From Chitinispirillales bacterium (GTDB lineage Bacteria; Fibrobacterota; Chitinivibrionia; Chitinivibrionales; Chitinispirillaceae), in assembly GCA_031254445.1 (NCBI GenBank), contig JAIRUL010000136.1, positions 1-7,191 of the forward strand: a stretch of 7,191 nucleotides of DNA, written 5' to 3'. The notes under the pieces were generated by a model. That model was not told the DNA's origin, ran no database searches, and saw only the letters and a program-made list of their open reading frames with translations. The stretch's first letter is position 1; each line of letters starts with the position of its first letter. Made by a program: the position numbers and the translations under genes. Below, in pieces: positions 1-6,312 of this stretch.

Positions 1-348
1 CTTGATGAACATGTCCTCGAAGCCCGGCGCTTTCTCGGCGTAGGTCTTGTGAGCCGCGCTGTCGAAAGGGATGATGGCGATGGAGAAACCGTTGTCGAAC
101 GCGTCGGAGGCCACGTTCTTGATGTCGCCCGAGCCGTAGGACTTTATCGAGAAATCCTTGTACGGGAACTCGGTCACAAAGAGCAGGTCGCCCGAGACCT
201 TGCCCCCATCCGCCGCCATGAAATACTCGGTGGAGCCGCCGACCCAGTTGCCCTTGGGCAGCTTCCTTATAAGCCCCTCCGTGCCGGCGATGTGAAGCAG
301 CTCGCCGTTGCCTATCTTCTTAGACGCCTCGTCAAAAGTCATCAGCAT
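1..348 (-). CDS. Hypothetical protein with LPKGNWVGGSTEYF motif, C-terminus cut by window edge
   Basis: The frame is open from an ATG at 348 to the window edge, giving 116 residues with the 3' end missing. The start is chosen because AGGGG (plus coordinates 358-362) sits 9 bases upstream; a second in-frame ATG two codons later has a poorer spacing. The N-terminus reads MLMTFDEASKKIG, then LLHIAGTEGLIRKLPKGNWVGGSTEYFM (residues about 17-44, key residues LPKGNW and GG-T-YF), then alternating hydrophobic strands (LLFVTEF, FSIAIIPF). No signal peptide or membrane helix is visible, so it is probably cytoplasmic. The 'LPKGNW-GG-YF' pattern resembles a bacterial family of unknown function that I recall only vaguely (possibly DUF6976); no function can be given. 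It lies 19 bases behind the 71-residue gene on the same strand and is almost certainly in the same operon. Codon use looks like normal coding DNA. Confidence 0.85.
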   Translation of the reverse strand, partial: MLMTFDEASKKIGNGELLHIAGTEGLIRKLPKGNWVGGSTEYFMAADGGKVSGDLLFVTEFPYKDFSIKSYGSGDIKNVASDAFDNGFSIAIIPFDSAAHKTYAEKAPGFEDMFIK

Positions 349-357
349 ATTGGTTTT

Positions 358-362
358 CCCCT
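358..362 (-). promoter_or_regulatory. Ribosome binding site fixing the start at 348
   Basis: The minus strand reads AGGGG, 9 bases before the ATG at 348. The spacing matches that of the AGGAGG ahead of the upstream gene (593-598, also 9 bases). This favours the first of two closely spaced in-frame ATGs (348 rather than 342). Confidence 0.6.
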
Positions 363-367
363 ATGGT

Positions 368-583
368 TTACAGTTTTTCCAAGAGTACGTAGTCGTTGCC
401 CATGATCCCGCTGAACTTTTTTACAAAGGCGTTCAACTCGCCCGTACAGGTCTCAAGCGAGTCGGTGGACGAGTCGCCCGCATAGACCCCCTTGAGGCGC
501 GTGATTAGCATGGACAAACTCCACAGGGAAAATGAATAATTTCCTTTGAGAAGCTTAACCGTTTGTTCCTGCGAAAGCTGCAT
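368..583 (-). CDS. Small hypothetical protein, 71 aa
   Basis: This complete short gene starts at ATG 583 and stops at TAA 370-368. A perfect AGGAGG (plus coordinates 593-598) lies 9 bases upstream of the ATG, which is the strongest evidence that it is real. The protein begins MQLSQEQTVKLLKG and ends YVLLEKL. It looks mostly helical, with amphipathic stretches at about residues 3-13, 17-32 and 43-60, no signal peptide and one cysteine (C46). I do not recognise a family. It is first in an operon with the LPKGNWVGG protein (19-base gap), so the two may act together, perhaps as a small helical partner. That is inference from position and size only. An overlapping plus-strand frame at 308-508 is judged a shadow. 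Confidence 0.8.
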   Translation of the reverse strand: MQLSQEQTVKLLKGNYSFSLWSLSMLITRLKGVYAGDSSTDSLETCTGELNAFVKKFSGIMGNDYVLLEKL

Positions 584-592
584 GGCGCGAGC

Positions 593-598
593 CCTCCT
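593..598 (-). promoter_or_regulatory. Consensus ribosome binding site (AGGAGG)
   Basis: A full AGGAGG on the minus strand stands 9 bases before the ATG at 583. It decides both the reality and the start of the 71-residue gene and shows that this organism uses Shine-Dalgarno initiation, in contrast to the large plus-strand gene, which has no visible one. Confidence 0.75.
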
Positions 599-630
599 AT
601 TTACGTTGCATATGCCAACTCTTAATGTAA

Positions 631-660
631 TATATAGATTATGGCGCGCGAATATGTCAA
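631..660 (-). promoter_or_regulatory. Sigma-70-type promoter for the minus-strand operon
   Basis: Reading the minus strand, a perfect -35 box TTGACA (plus 655-660) is followed after 18 bases by TATATA (plus 631-636). Transcription would begin near plus position 624, giving a leader of about 40 bases before the AGGAGG and ATG 583. The spacer contains a short GC-rich palindromic piece (CGCGCG) in an otherwise AT-rich region. No operator could be recognised. Confidence 0.6.
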
Positions 661-716
661 TAAAAATGTTTTTGCGCCGAAAGATTTTTTTCCGTGCCTG
701 ATCGGGGAAAATTCAT

Positions 717-722
717 TATATT
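717..722 (+). promoter_or_regulatory. Possible -10 box for the GH8 gene
   Basis: TATATT lies in a strongly AT-rich patch about 90 bases upstream of the preferred GH8 start and just before the triple 11-bp repeat. No convincing -35 box is found 16-18 bases upstream, so an activator-dependent promoter, or a promoter elsewhere in 700-800, is just as possible. Confidence 0.2.
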
Positions 723-728
723 TACATT

Positions 729-761
729 AATATGGTATCAATATGGTATCAATATGGTATC
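729..761 (+). repeat. Perfect 3 x 11-bp tandem repeat (AATATGGTATC)
   Basis: Three identical, directly adjacent copies of AATATGGTATC occupy 729-739, 740-750 and 751-761. They lie in the divergent intergenic region, 50 bases before the preferred GH8 start and about 70-100 bases from the -35 box of the opposite operon. The 11-bp period is close to one DNA helical turn, as would suit stacked binding of a regulator on one face, but slippage expansion is the simpler alternative. The period is not a multiple of three and gives no repeating peptide, which argues that this stretch is not coding even though a frame is open through it. Confidence 0.85.
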
Positions 762-810
762 GCTTTATTGTACAGTTAACCGTAAATACACTAAAAAACG
801 ACACAGTAAT

Positions 811-909
811 ATGCGCCCATCCTCCATCCAGCGCCCTATTCAGCCCTGCGGCTTCGCCGCTATGCCTATATTAATATATGTATTGATGTTTTTTTCAGCC
901 GCCCCCGCC
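811..909 (+). other. Signal peptide of the GH8 protein
   Basis: Residues 1-33 carry arginines at 2 and 8, a hydrophobic core MPILIYVLMFFSA (18-30) and an A-P-A cleavage motif at 31-33. There is no lipobox cysteine after the core, so Sec export with signal peptidase I cleavage is expected. The n-region is somewhat long (17 residues). Confidence 0.65.
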
Positions 910-3900
910 GCCGTCACCGTCCAAATCAATTCCGGCGACCCGGCGTTCCCGTTCCCCCAGTTCCTGCCGTACACGCACGCCGACGGCAATATCTTGGATA
1001 ACCTCGGGACGCGCAACCCGGCGGGCGTTACCCACGCGGAGATGGAGAAGTCTATACGCGACGCATACCAAATAATGATGAATAGGGCTAATTATTACGA
1101 AAATATCGCCCTGAACGGGACGCGGTACATCAAATACGCCTCCAACCCCGACTGCTCGGAGGGTACGGGGTACGCTATGCTTGCGGCTGCTATGATGGCG
1201 GATAAGGTTACGTTTGACGGGCTGTGGCTTTTTACGCACGATTATGCCATGAATAACGTCGTCCGCTACCGCGACGGGTCGAGTGCCCCATCGTACAGCT
1301 ACAGTACCTTGCCCGGATGGACGAACGCGGCGGGGGGGAACAGCGCCGCCGACGGCGACTTCGACATCGCCCTCGCGCTCATGATCGCCCACAGGCAGTG
1401 GGGGGAGCTTATGGGGATAAAGGATTCGCGCGGGAACAACATATCGTACAAGGCGGACTTCCTCAAGGTTATAAAGGGGCTGACGGACACGCTCGCCTAT
1501 AAGGCCGCATTGCCGGAGCTTAGGCTGTTAAGCGGCGACATAGGTTTCGACGGGTACTTCAAGGGCGGCGACAGCTGGACGGAGCTTACGGGGTGGGCGC
1601 GGAGCATACAGAACCTTGTCTCTTCGATAGGGATAACGAAGCCGGCGGAGGCGAACGGGCCTCAAATGCAGCACATAGACTACGCCGCGCCGGCCTACTT
1701 TAGGCAGTTCGCCGACTATATGCGCTCGGACAACGCGAACGCGCACGCTTGGAACATCAGCCAGTTCGAGCGGGCCGAGGCGTCGAGCGATTGGCTCATC
1801 GGGAAGCTGATGCAGCAGAACGAGAGGAACATTCCGGTTGCCGGATGGGTGGAGATGAAAAACGACACGGCGCCGGAGTTCACGAGCTTCAGCGACGGCG
1901 AGGATTTCCGCGCGCCGTGGCGGACTATCCTCAACTATGTGTGGCACGGTAACCCAGGCTACTCGTGGGATCCGGTGAGGCACGTGGTCGTCCGCAACCG
2001 CCCCAACACCTTTGAACTCGACGCCGGCAAGCGCTTTTCGCGCTTCTTGTGGGATAGGCGGCAGGCGCCGTGGAACGGTTCGTGCGAGAAGATAATAGGG
2101 GAGGGGGACTGGTGGGGGCCGTCCATGCTCAAATACCACTACTCGCCGCAGGGCGGAGAGCTTACCGTATACCCGCTGAACTGGCTGCACGGAACGGGGT
2201 CGCCCTCCGCCGTCGCGGCGCGGGATACGAACCTTATGGCGGAGATGTACCGCCAAGCGGAGCTCGAATGGGATGTCGCGGAGCCGGGGGATAGGTACTT
2301 GACCAGCACCCCGCAATATTTTCATGGATTCTTCCGGCTTTTAGGGATGAACGTGCTGACGGGCAACCACCACGCGCCGATGAACATGAAGCGCGGGGCG
2401 AATATGAAAGTGTACTTGGACATAGATAAGACTTATGCGTTTGAGAACGATACTATCACATATACGGTAGATTATAGGAACTACGGAGCGGAAGAGGCGA
2501 AGGATGTGCGGATAACAAGCCGTATGCACAGCGACATGGTATTTATCTCGGCGACGGGCGGCGGGACGCTCAACGCGGCGTCGAACACGGTCATATGGAA
2601 CATCGGCTCCGTCTCCGGTTTCAAAACGTCCGCCGGCGTCAAGCCAACTACGGGCGCAGTCTCTTTTAAGGTGATCATCCCCAAGGCCAACGCCAAGCGC
2701 TACGAAAACAAGGTAGACATCGCTTGCTCAAACGGCGCCGGATGGACGTCGAACGAGTACCCGAACAAAATATCGTCCGTGATGAAGCGCAACGGCGTAG
2801 ACATAGCGCGCCGCGCGCTGCGCATAGACCACTCGGTGTACAGAGACACCGTCAACCCAGGGATGTCCGCCGTCTACACCATCGGCTTCGAGAACAGCGC
2901 CGAGGCGGGGTGGATGAACGGGGGGAGGCCGGGGGTGAACTTCTCTTACGCGCACGAAGGCACGGCGTCAAGCGGCGGTTCGCATACGTTTATGATAAGG
3001 GCGTTTAACGACGCGCACGAGGCGTACATCGACTACGGCAACTACCGGCTATCATATTTTTTGTTTGACAACAATTATAGGGGGTTGGGGGCGAACGGGT
3101 GGAATATCCGCACCGATATCTTGTACGTCCCCGACGCCGAAAAGTCAAAATTCAAGCCGGATCACGAAAACATCACCCCTGGCGAGGATGCCAAGGGCAA
3201 GTGGAACCAGCGGCTGATTTTACAGATTGCCGATGTCCTCGACCCCGCGCGCACCGACACGAACTGGGGGACGATGGCCGCGCCCACGCAGTTCCTCATC
3301 AACTACAGCGGCCTCGACCAGCGCGTCCACCGCGGCATAAGCACGCCTTTTAAGGGGGTTTGGGCGGTGTACGCCGGCAACTACGCCAACCGCAACTGGG
3401 GCGCGGACTGGTCTTACAACGCGCGCGCGTCGGGCACGATTTCCAACGACGCCATGGCCAGCTGGGGCTACCCGGTTACGCCGGATTTCACAGAGAGCGC
3501 CGACCCCGATTATCCGGGCAAGCCCGTTACGGGTTTGCACCGAAAGCTTTGCGGTGCGCCCCCGTCTACTGCCGTAGACAACGTGTTGATAGAGGAGTGG
3601 GATGGCTACACATGGCGCCGCGTTTTCGGCAACGGGCCTTTGCCCGGGCGCGAGGTCAATAACGTCGTAATCCGCGACACGCTGCCCCAAGGCGTGACAT
3701 TCCAAAACTTTATTCAGCCCTATCCCATGGGCGTCGCGCCGACAATTAGCGGGCGCGTCATCACGTGGCAGATTGACAAGTTGCTAGTCGGCGAAAAGGG
3801 GAAAATACAATACAGCGTGCGCGCCGACACGCCGGCGGTATTTACGGACGTGCGCATCCCGTCGCGCGCGTGGGCCTCCGCCGATAGGGAGGCGCCGATG

Positions 3901-6237
3901 CTTAGCACAACGATACTAGTGGTAACCCGGGACTCGCTGCCTCCGCCGCCGCCCGCGCCTACCACATTATATAAGAGGGCGAATAAAAACACCTTTTTGC
4001 CGGGCGACACGATCGCTTACACTATCGCCTACAAGCAGACGCACGGGTATCCGGCTGTCAGCGCATCGGCGGATCAGTGGGCTGGGGCCAACAAGCGGAT
4101 AAATTCTAGGGGGGATACCATTGTCTTTAATAACACGCTTGATATGTCATTCACGCCGTCAAACGGCACGAACGGTACGCTGTCGGGGACGCTTCACCCC
4201 GTATCGTACGACGACCCGTTCTACATTTTCGCGCGGCGCGGCAATCAGCGCGCCGGCGTTGAATTGAAATTCGAGCGCATCTATGTTCAGGCGGAGAATT
4301 TTCCCGGCATAGAGATTACCGTGGCCTCAAACGGCGCCGCGGCTGGGCGCGTGGCCATACCGATGGCGGGCGAGGAGCCGTCAATCAACTACAAAATCGT
4401 CTTTCAAAACGACAGCTTGTTGTTGTGGATGGGCGACACGGCGGCGTTCCACCCGTTTTTCGCGCTGACGGGGATAGCGGTTCAGCAGGGCGCGGCCGGC
4501 GTGCGCTACGAGAAGCCAAACAGCGGGAGCGCGCGGCTCACGGGGTGGAAAAGCCACTTCGATTTGGCCTACGACGTTGTCATCCGCGATACCGTCCCGG
4601 CCGCGGTAACGTACATAGCCGGTTCGGCGGCCGGCGCGGTCAACACCGGGGCGCTTGCGCCGCGGCAGCTAACCGGCGCGGCCGCCGGCAACGTGATAAC
4701 GTGGCCGGTCGTGAGCGGTTTAAACAATCCGCTCGGCGCGAACGATTCCTTGACGGTGACGTGGCGCGGCGTTGTAGACACCTCGAAGACGAACTTCATA
4801 ATAAACACCGCCTACGCGGACTTGTCCGGCTACCCCAAAGATTCGGTAGGCGCGCAGCTGCGCTCCCGCTTCTCGCTTGTCGACATTCCCGACCCCGACC
4901 CGCCCGACACGCTGCAGGGCGGGCTTACGGTGCGGGCCGATCCGCCTGGGTGCATGTTCGCGGGGTCTATCTCCGTTACGCTGTCGTCGCTTCCGGGGGC
5001 TGCGATATGGTACACTACCAACGGCATGGCGCCCGACTCCTCGTCGTTTGTGTCGCGGCGTTACACGCCGGGGCAGCCGCTTGAGCTCTTTACCGCCACA
5101 ACGCTCAAGGCCGCGGCCTATGCCGACGGATTTGAGCCGTCGGAGGCGGTTACGCACGTCTACGAGCCGATAAACACGGTTCCCGCCTACGACGCGTTCT
5201 TTTACGATAACGTGGGCGACGGGTTGGCGCACGGCGTAAAGATTCTTGTGACGCCGGTGTGGGCGCCGGATATGAATAGGGCTGTCATAGCGGCGCACCC
5301 TGAGCTTATTTCGCTATCGGGCCTATCGGCAGCCGTCGATTCGCTGTACTTTTCCGGCGACACGGCGGTCCTCCGTTTCAAGGGCGCCGGGATAGATCCG
5401 CCGTTGAACGCGAGGCTGATTATAACCGTCCCGCCTCTGCCGGATTCGCGCTACGAAAACGAGCACGGCTACTTAGCCGCGCGCGATTTGGGTATTAGAG
5501 ACGGCGTCGCGCCGGTAATTGCCGAGGCCGTATACTATCCGACGCTGGGCGGCGACGGGCCGCGGGCCGGCATAAACGGCGACACGCTAATTGTCACGTT
5601 CAACAAGTTCACCCGGATGGACACGGCAAACGTTATCTTGCCGTTTGTTTTATCCTACGAAGGCGGAATCTACGAGCTCGAGTTGAAGTATGTGCGGCAT
5701 GACGGCGGTAACCGCAGCAGGGTTGTCTTTGCGGTGAATAGCGTTGTCAACGTTGCCGGCCCAAAGCCGGTAACGGCGCCTGAAGACGGCGATTCGATCC
5801 GCATAAAGGCCAACGGCGAGATTAAAAACATCTACAGCAACGAGCTGTACGACTTTGCCCAGTACAACGAAAACAACAAGGCCGTGGCGCTAAAGATAAG
5901 GTACCCCGACCTCAAGTACGTGCTAAAGGCCGGCCCGAGCCCATCTAGCGATACGGTGCACGTTTGGATAGCGCTGCAGCCGCACCTCTCGTCGGCTTTT
6001 AGCGCAATGAACCCCAAGGCGGTAATTCTTGATAGGGTGGGCGGTAGGGTAGCCGTAACCGGAAAGAACCTAAAGTTTAACGTTGAGGGCGAACGCTACG
6101 CCTTGACATGGGACGGCTGCAACCAAAAGGGCAGAAAGGTTGGCACCGGCGCGTATCAGATTTTGGCGACGGTCTCGGATCAGGACGGAAATAAGAAAAC
6201 GCTTAGGGCGAAAATTTATATTTTGAGAAAGAAATAA
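811..6237 (+). CDS. Secreted multidomain glycoside hydrolase family 8 protein (1808 aa)
   Basis: This is a predicted exported beta-glycanase (endoglucanase/xylanase-type, inverting GH8) with a very long non-catalytic tail. The frame is open from a GTG at 694, but ATG 811 is preferred because it gives a signal peptide: basic n-region, hydrophobic residues 18-29, and A31-P32-A33 before cleavage. ATG 862 would lack basic residues. No Shine-Dalgarno sequence is seen.

Domains, numbered from ATG 811. GH8 spans about 55-522, with SEGTGYAML (proton donor E117), the signature SAADGDFDIA-ALMIAHRQW (178-197) and EDFRAPWR (364-371). A DUF11-like domain is at about 531-655. A second, apparently split DUF11-like domain covers about 664-1040 and is followed by a PPPPPAP linker (1044-1050). 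A third split one covers about 1053-1350, then a D/P linker (1358-1367). A chitobiase-C-like domain is at 1371-1453. Two Fibrobacter-style sandwich modules start at about 1458 (DNVGDG) and 1563 (DGVAPVI). A FlgD-Ig-like C-terminus (1707-1808; WDG at 1767, G-Y at 1780-1782) has a basic end.

Substrate is not determinable. The GH8 call is firm; boundaries are approximate. Confidence 0.93.
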   Translation: MRPSSIQRPIQPCGFAAMPILIYVLMFFSAAPAAVTVQINSGDPAFPFPQFLPYTHADGNILDNLGTRNPAGVTHAEMEKSIRDAYQIMMNRANYYENIALNGTRYIKYASNPDCSEGTGYAMLAAAMMADKVTFDGLWLFTHDYAMNNVVRYRDGSSAPSYSYSTLPGWTNAAGGNSAADGDFDIALALMIAHRQWGELMGIKDSRGNNISYKADFLKVIKGLTDTLAYKAALPELRLLSGDIGFDGYFKGGDSWTELTGWARSIQNLVSSIGITKPAEANGPQMQHIDYAAPAYFRQFADYMRSDNANAHAWNISQFERAEASSDWLIGKLMQQNERNIPVAGWVEMKNDTAPEFTSFSDGEDFRAPWRTILNYVWHGNPGYSWDPVRHVVVRNRPNTFELDAGKRFSRFLWDRRQAPWNGSCEKIIGEGDWWGPSMLKYHYSPQGGELTVYPLNWLHGTGSPSAVAARDTNLMAEMYRQAELEWDVAEPGDRYLTSTPQYFHGFFRLLGMNVLTGNHHAPMNMKRGANMKVYLDIDKTYAFENDTITYTVDYRNYGAEEAKDVRITSRMHSDMVFISATGGGTLNAASNTVIWNIGSVSGFKTSAGVKPTTGAVSFKVIIPKANAKRYENKVDIACSNGAGWTSNEYPNKISSVMKRNGVDIARRALRIDHSVYRDTVNPGMSAVYTIGFENSAEAGWMNGGRPGVNFSYAHEGTASSGGSHTFMIRAFNDAHEAYIDYGNYRLSYFLFDNNYRGLGANGWNIRTDILYVPDAEKSKFKPDHENITPGEDAKGKWNQRLILQIADVLDPARTDTNWGTMAAPTQFLINYSGLDQRVHRGISTPFKGVWAVYAGNYANRNWGADWSYNARASGTISNDAMASWGYPVTPDFTESADPDYPGKPVTGLHRKLCGAPPSTAVDNVLIEEWDGYTWRRVFGNGPLPGREVNNVVIRDTLPQGVTFQNFIQPYPMGVAPTISGRVITWQIDKLLVGEKGKIQYSVRADTPAVFTDVRIPSRAWASADREAPMLSTTILVVTRDSLPPPPPAPTTLYKRANKNTFLPGDTIAYTIAYKQTHGYPAVSASADQWAGANKRINSRGDTIVFNNTLDMSFTPSNGTNGTLSGTLHPVSYDDPFYIFARRGNQRAGVELKFERIYVQAENFPGIEITVASNGAAAGRVAIPMAGEEPSINYKIVFQNDSLLLWMGDTAAFHPFFALTGIAVQQGAAGVRYEKPNSGSARLTGWKSHFDLAYDVVIRDTVPAAVTYIAGSAAGAVNTGALAPRQLTGAAAGNVITWPVVSGLNNPLGANDSLTVTWRGVVDTSKTNFIINTAYADLSGYPKDSVGAQLRSRFSLVDIPDPDPPDTLQGGLTVRADPPGCMFAGSISVTLSSLPGAAIWYTTNGMAPDSSSFVSRRYTPGQPLELFTATTLKAAAYADGFEPSEAVTHVYEPINTVPAYDAFFYDNVGDGLAHGVKILVTPVWAPDMNRAVIAAHPELISLSGLSAAVDSLYFSGDTAVLRFKGAGIDPPLNARLIITVPPLPDSRYENEHGYLAARDLGIRDGVAPVIAEAVYYPTLGGDGPRAGINGDTLIVTFNKFTRMDTANVILPFVLSYEGGIYELELKYVRHDGGNRSRVVFAVNSVVNVAGPKPVTAPEDGDSIRIKANGEIKNIYSNELYDFAQYNENNKAVALKIRYPDLKYVLKAGPSPSSDTVHVWIALQPHLSSAFSAMNPKAVILDRVGGRVAVTGKNLKFNVEGERYALTWDGCNQKGRKVGTGAYQILATVSDQDGNKKTLRAKIYILRKK

Positions 6238-6267
6238 TATAATTTTTAATTATCAATTTGCGCTTTA

Positions 6268-6273
6268 GATAAT
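6268..6273 (+). promoter_or_regulatory. Weak -10-like box in the GH8/membrane-protein gap
   Basis: The 75-base gap 6238-6312 is AT-rich and contains GATAAT in the context TTTAGATAATAAC, 39 bases before the GTG start. The matching -35 position (about 6245-6250, TTTAAT) is poor. No hairpin with a following T-run was seen here, so read-through from the GH8 gene is at least as likely as a separate promoter. Confidence 0.2.
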
Positions 6274-6300
6274 AACTATGGCGCTTAGCGTTGGGTAAAA

Positions 6301-6307
6301 AAGGGAG
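6301..6307 (+). promoter_or_regulatory. Ribosome binding site favouring GTG 6313
   Basis: AAGGGAG ends 5 bases before GTG 6313 and 14 bases before the in-frame ATG 6322, so the GTG is the better start. An ATG at 6311 overlaps the GTG but is in another frame and runs only 12 codons to a stop. Confidence 0.5.
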
Positions 6308-6312
6308 AAGAT

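Noticed and set aside
49..405. Plus-strand open frame of 118 codons
   Set aside because: It lies antisense to the minus-strand protein that has a good ribosome binding site; its translation is Arg/Val-rich with no domain and it straddles both real minus-strand genes and the gap between them.
694..810. N-terminal extension of the GH8 protein from GTG 694
   Set aside because: The frame is open, but the region contains the promoter-like AT stretch and the 11-bp repeat, has no ribosome binding site, and would put about 56 residues ahead of the hydrophobic core of the signal peptide.
895..1392. 165-codon minus-strand open frame
   Set aside because: It is antisense to the signal peptide and GH8 N-terminus, ends in a glycine run made by GCC repeats, and has no supporting ribosome binding site.
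1528..2325. 265-codon minus-strand open frame inside the GH8 gene
   Set aside because: It is a GC-rich antisense shadow: the translation is dominated by R, V, P and H with no recognisable motif, while the plus strand carries clear GH8 motifs throughout.
4720..5298. 192-codon minus-strand and 219-codon plus-strand (4425-5084) overlapping frames
   Set aside because: Both are very Arg-rich out-of-frame readings of the GH8 tail; the main frame shows DUF11-like and chitobiase-C-like sequence here.
6238..6312. Terminator or small RNA between the GH8 gene and the membrane-protein gene
   Set aside because: There is only AT-rich sequence and a short GCGCTT direct repeat; no stable stem with a T-run could be found.
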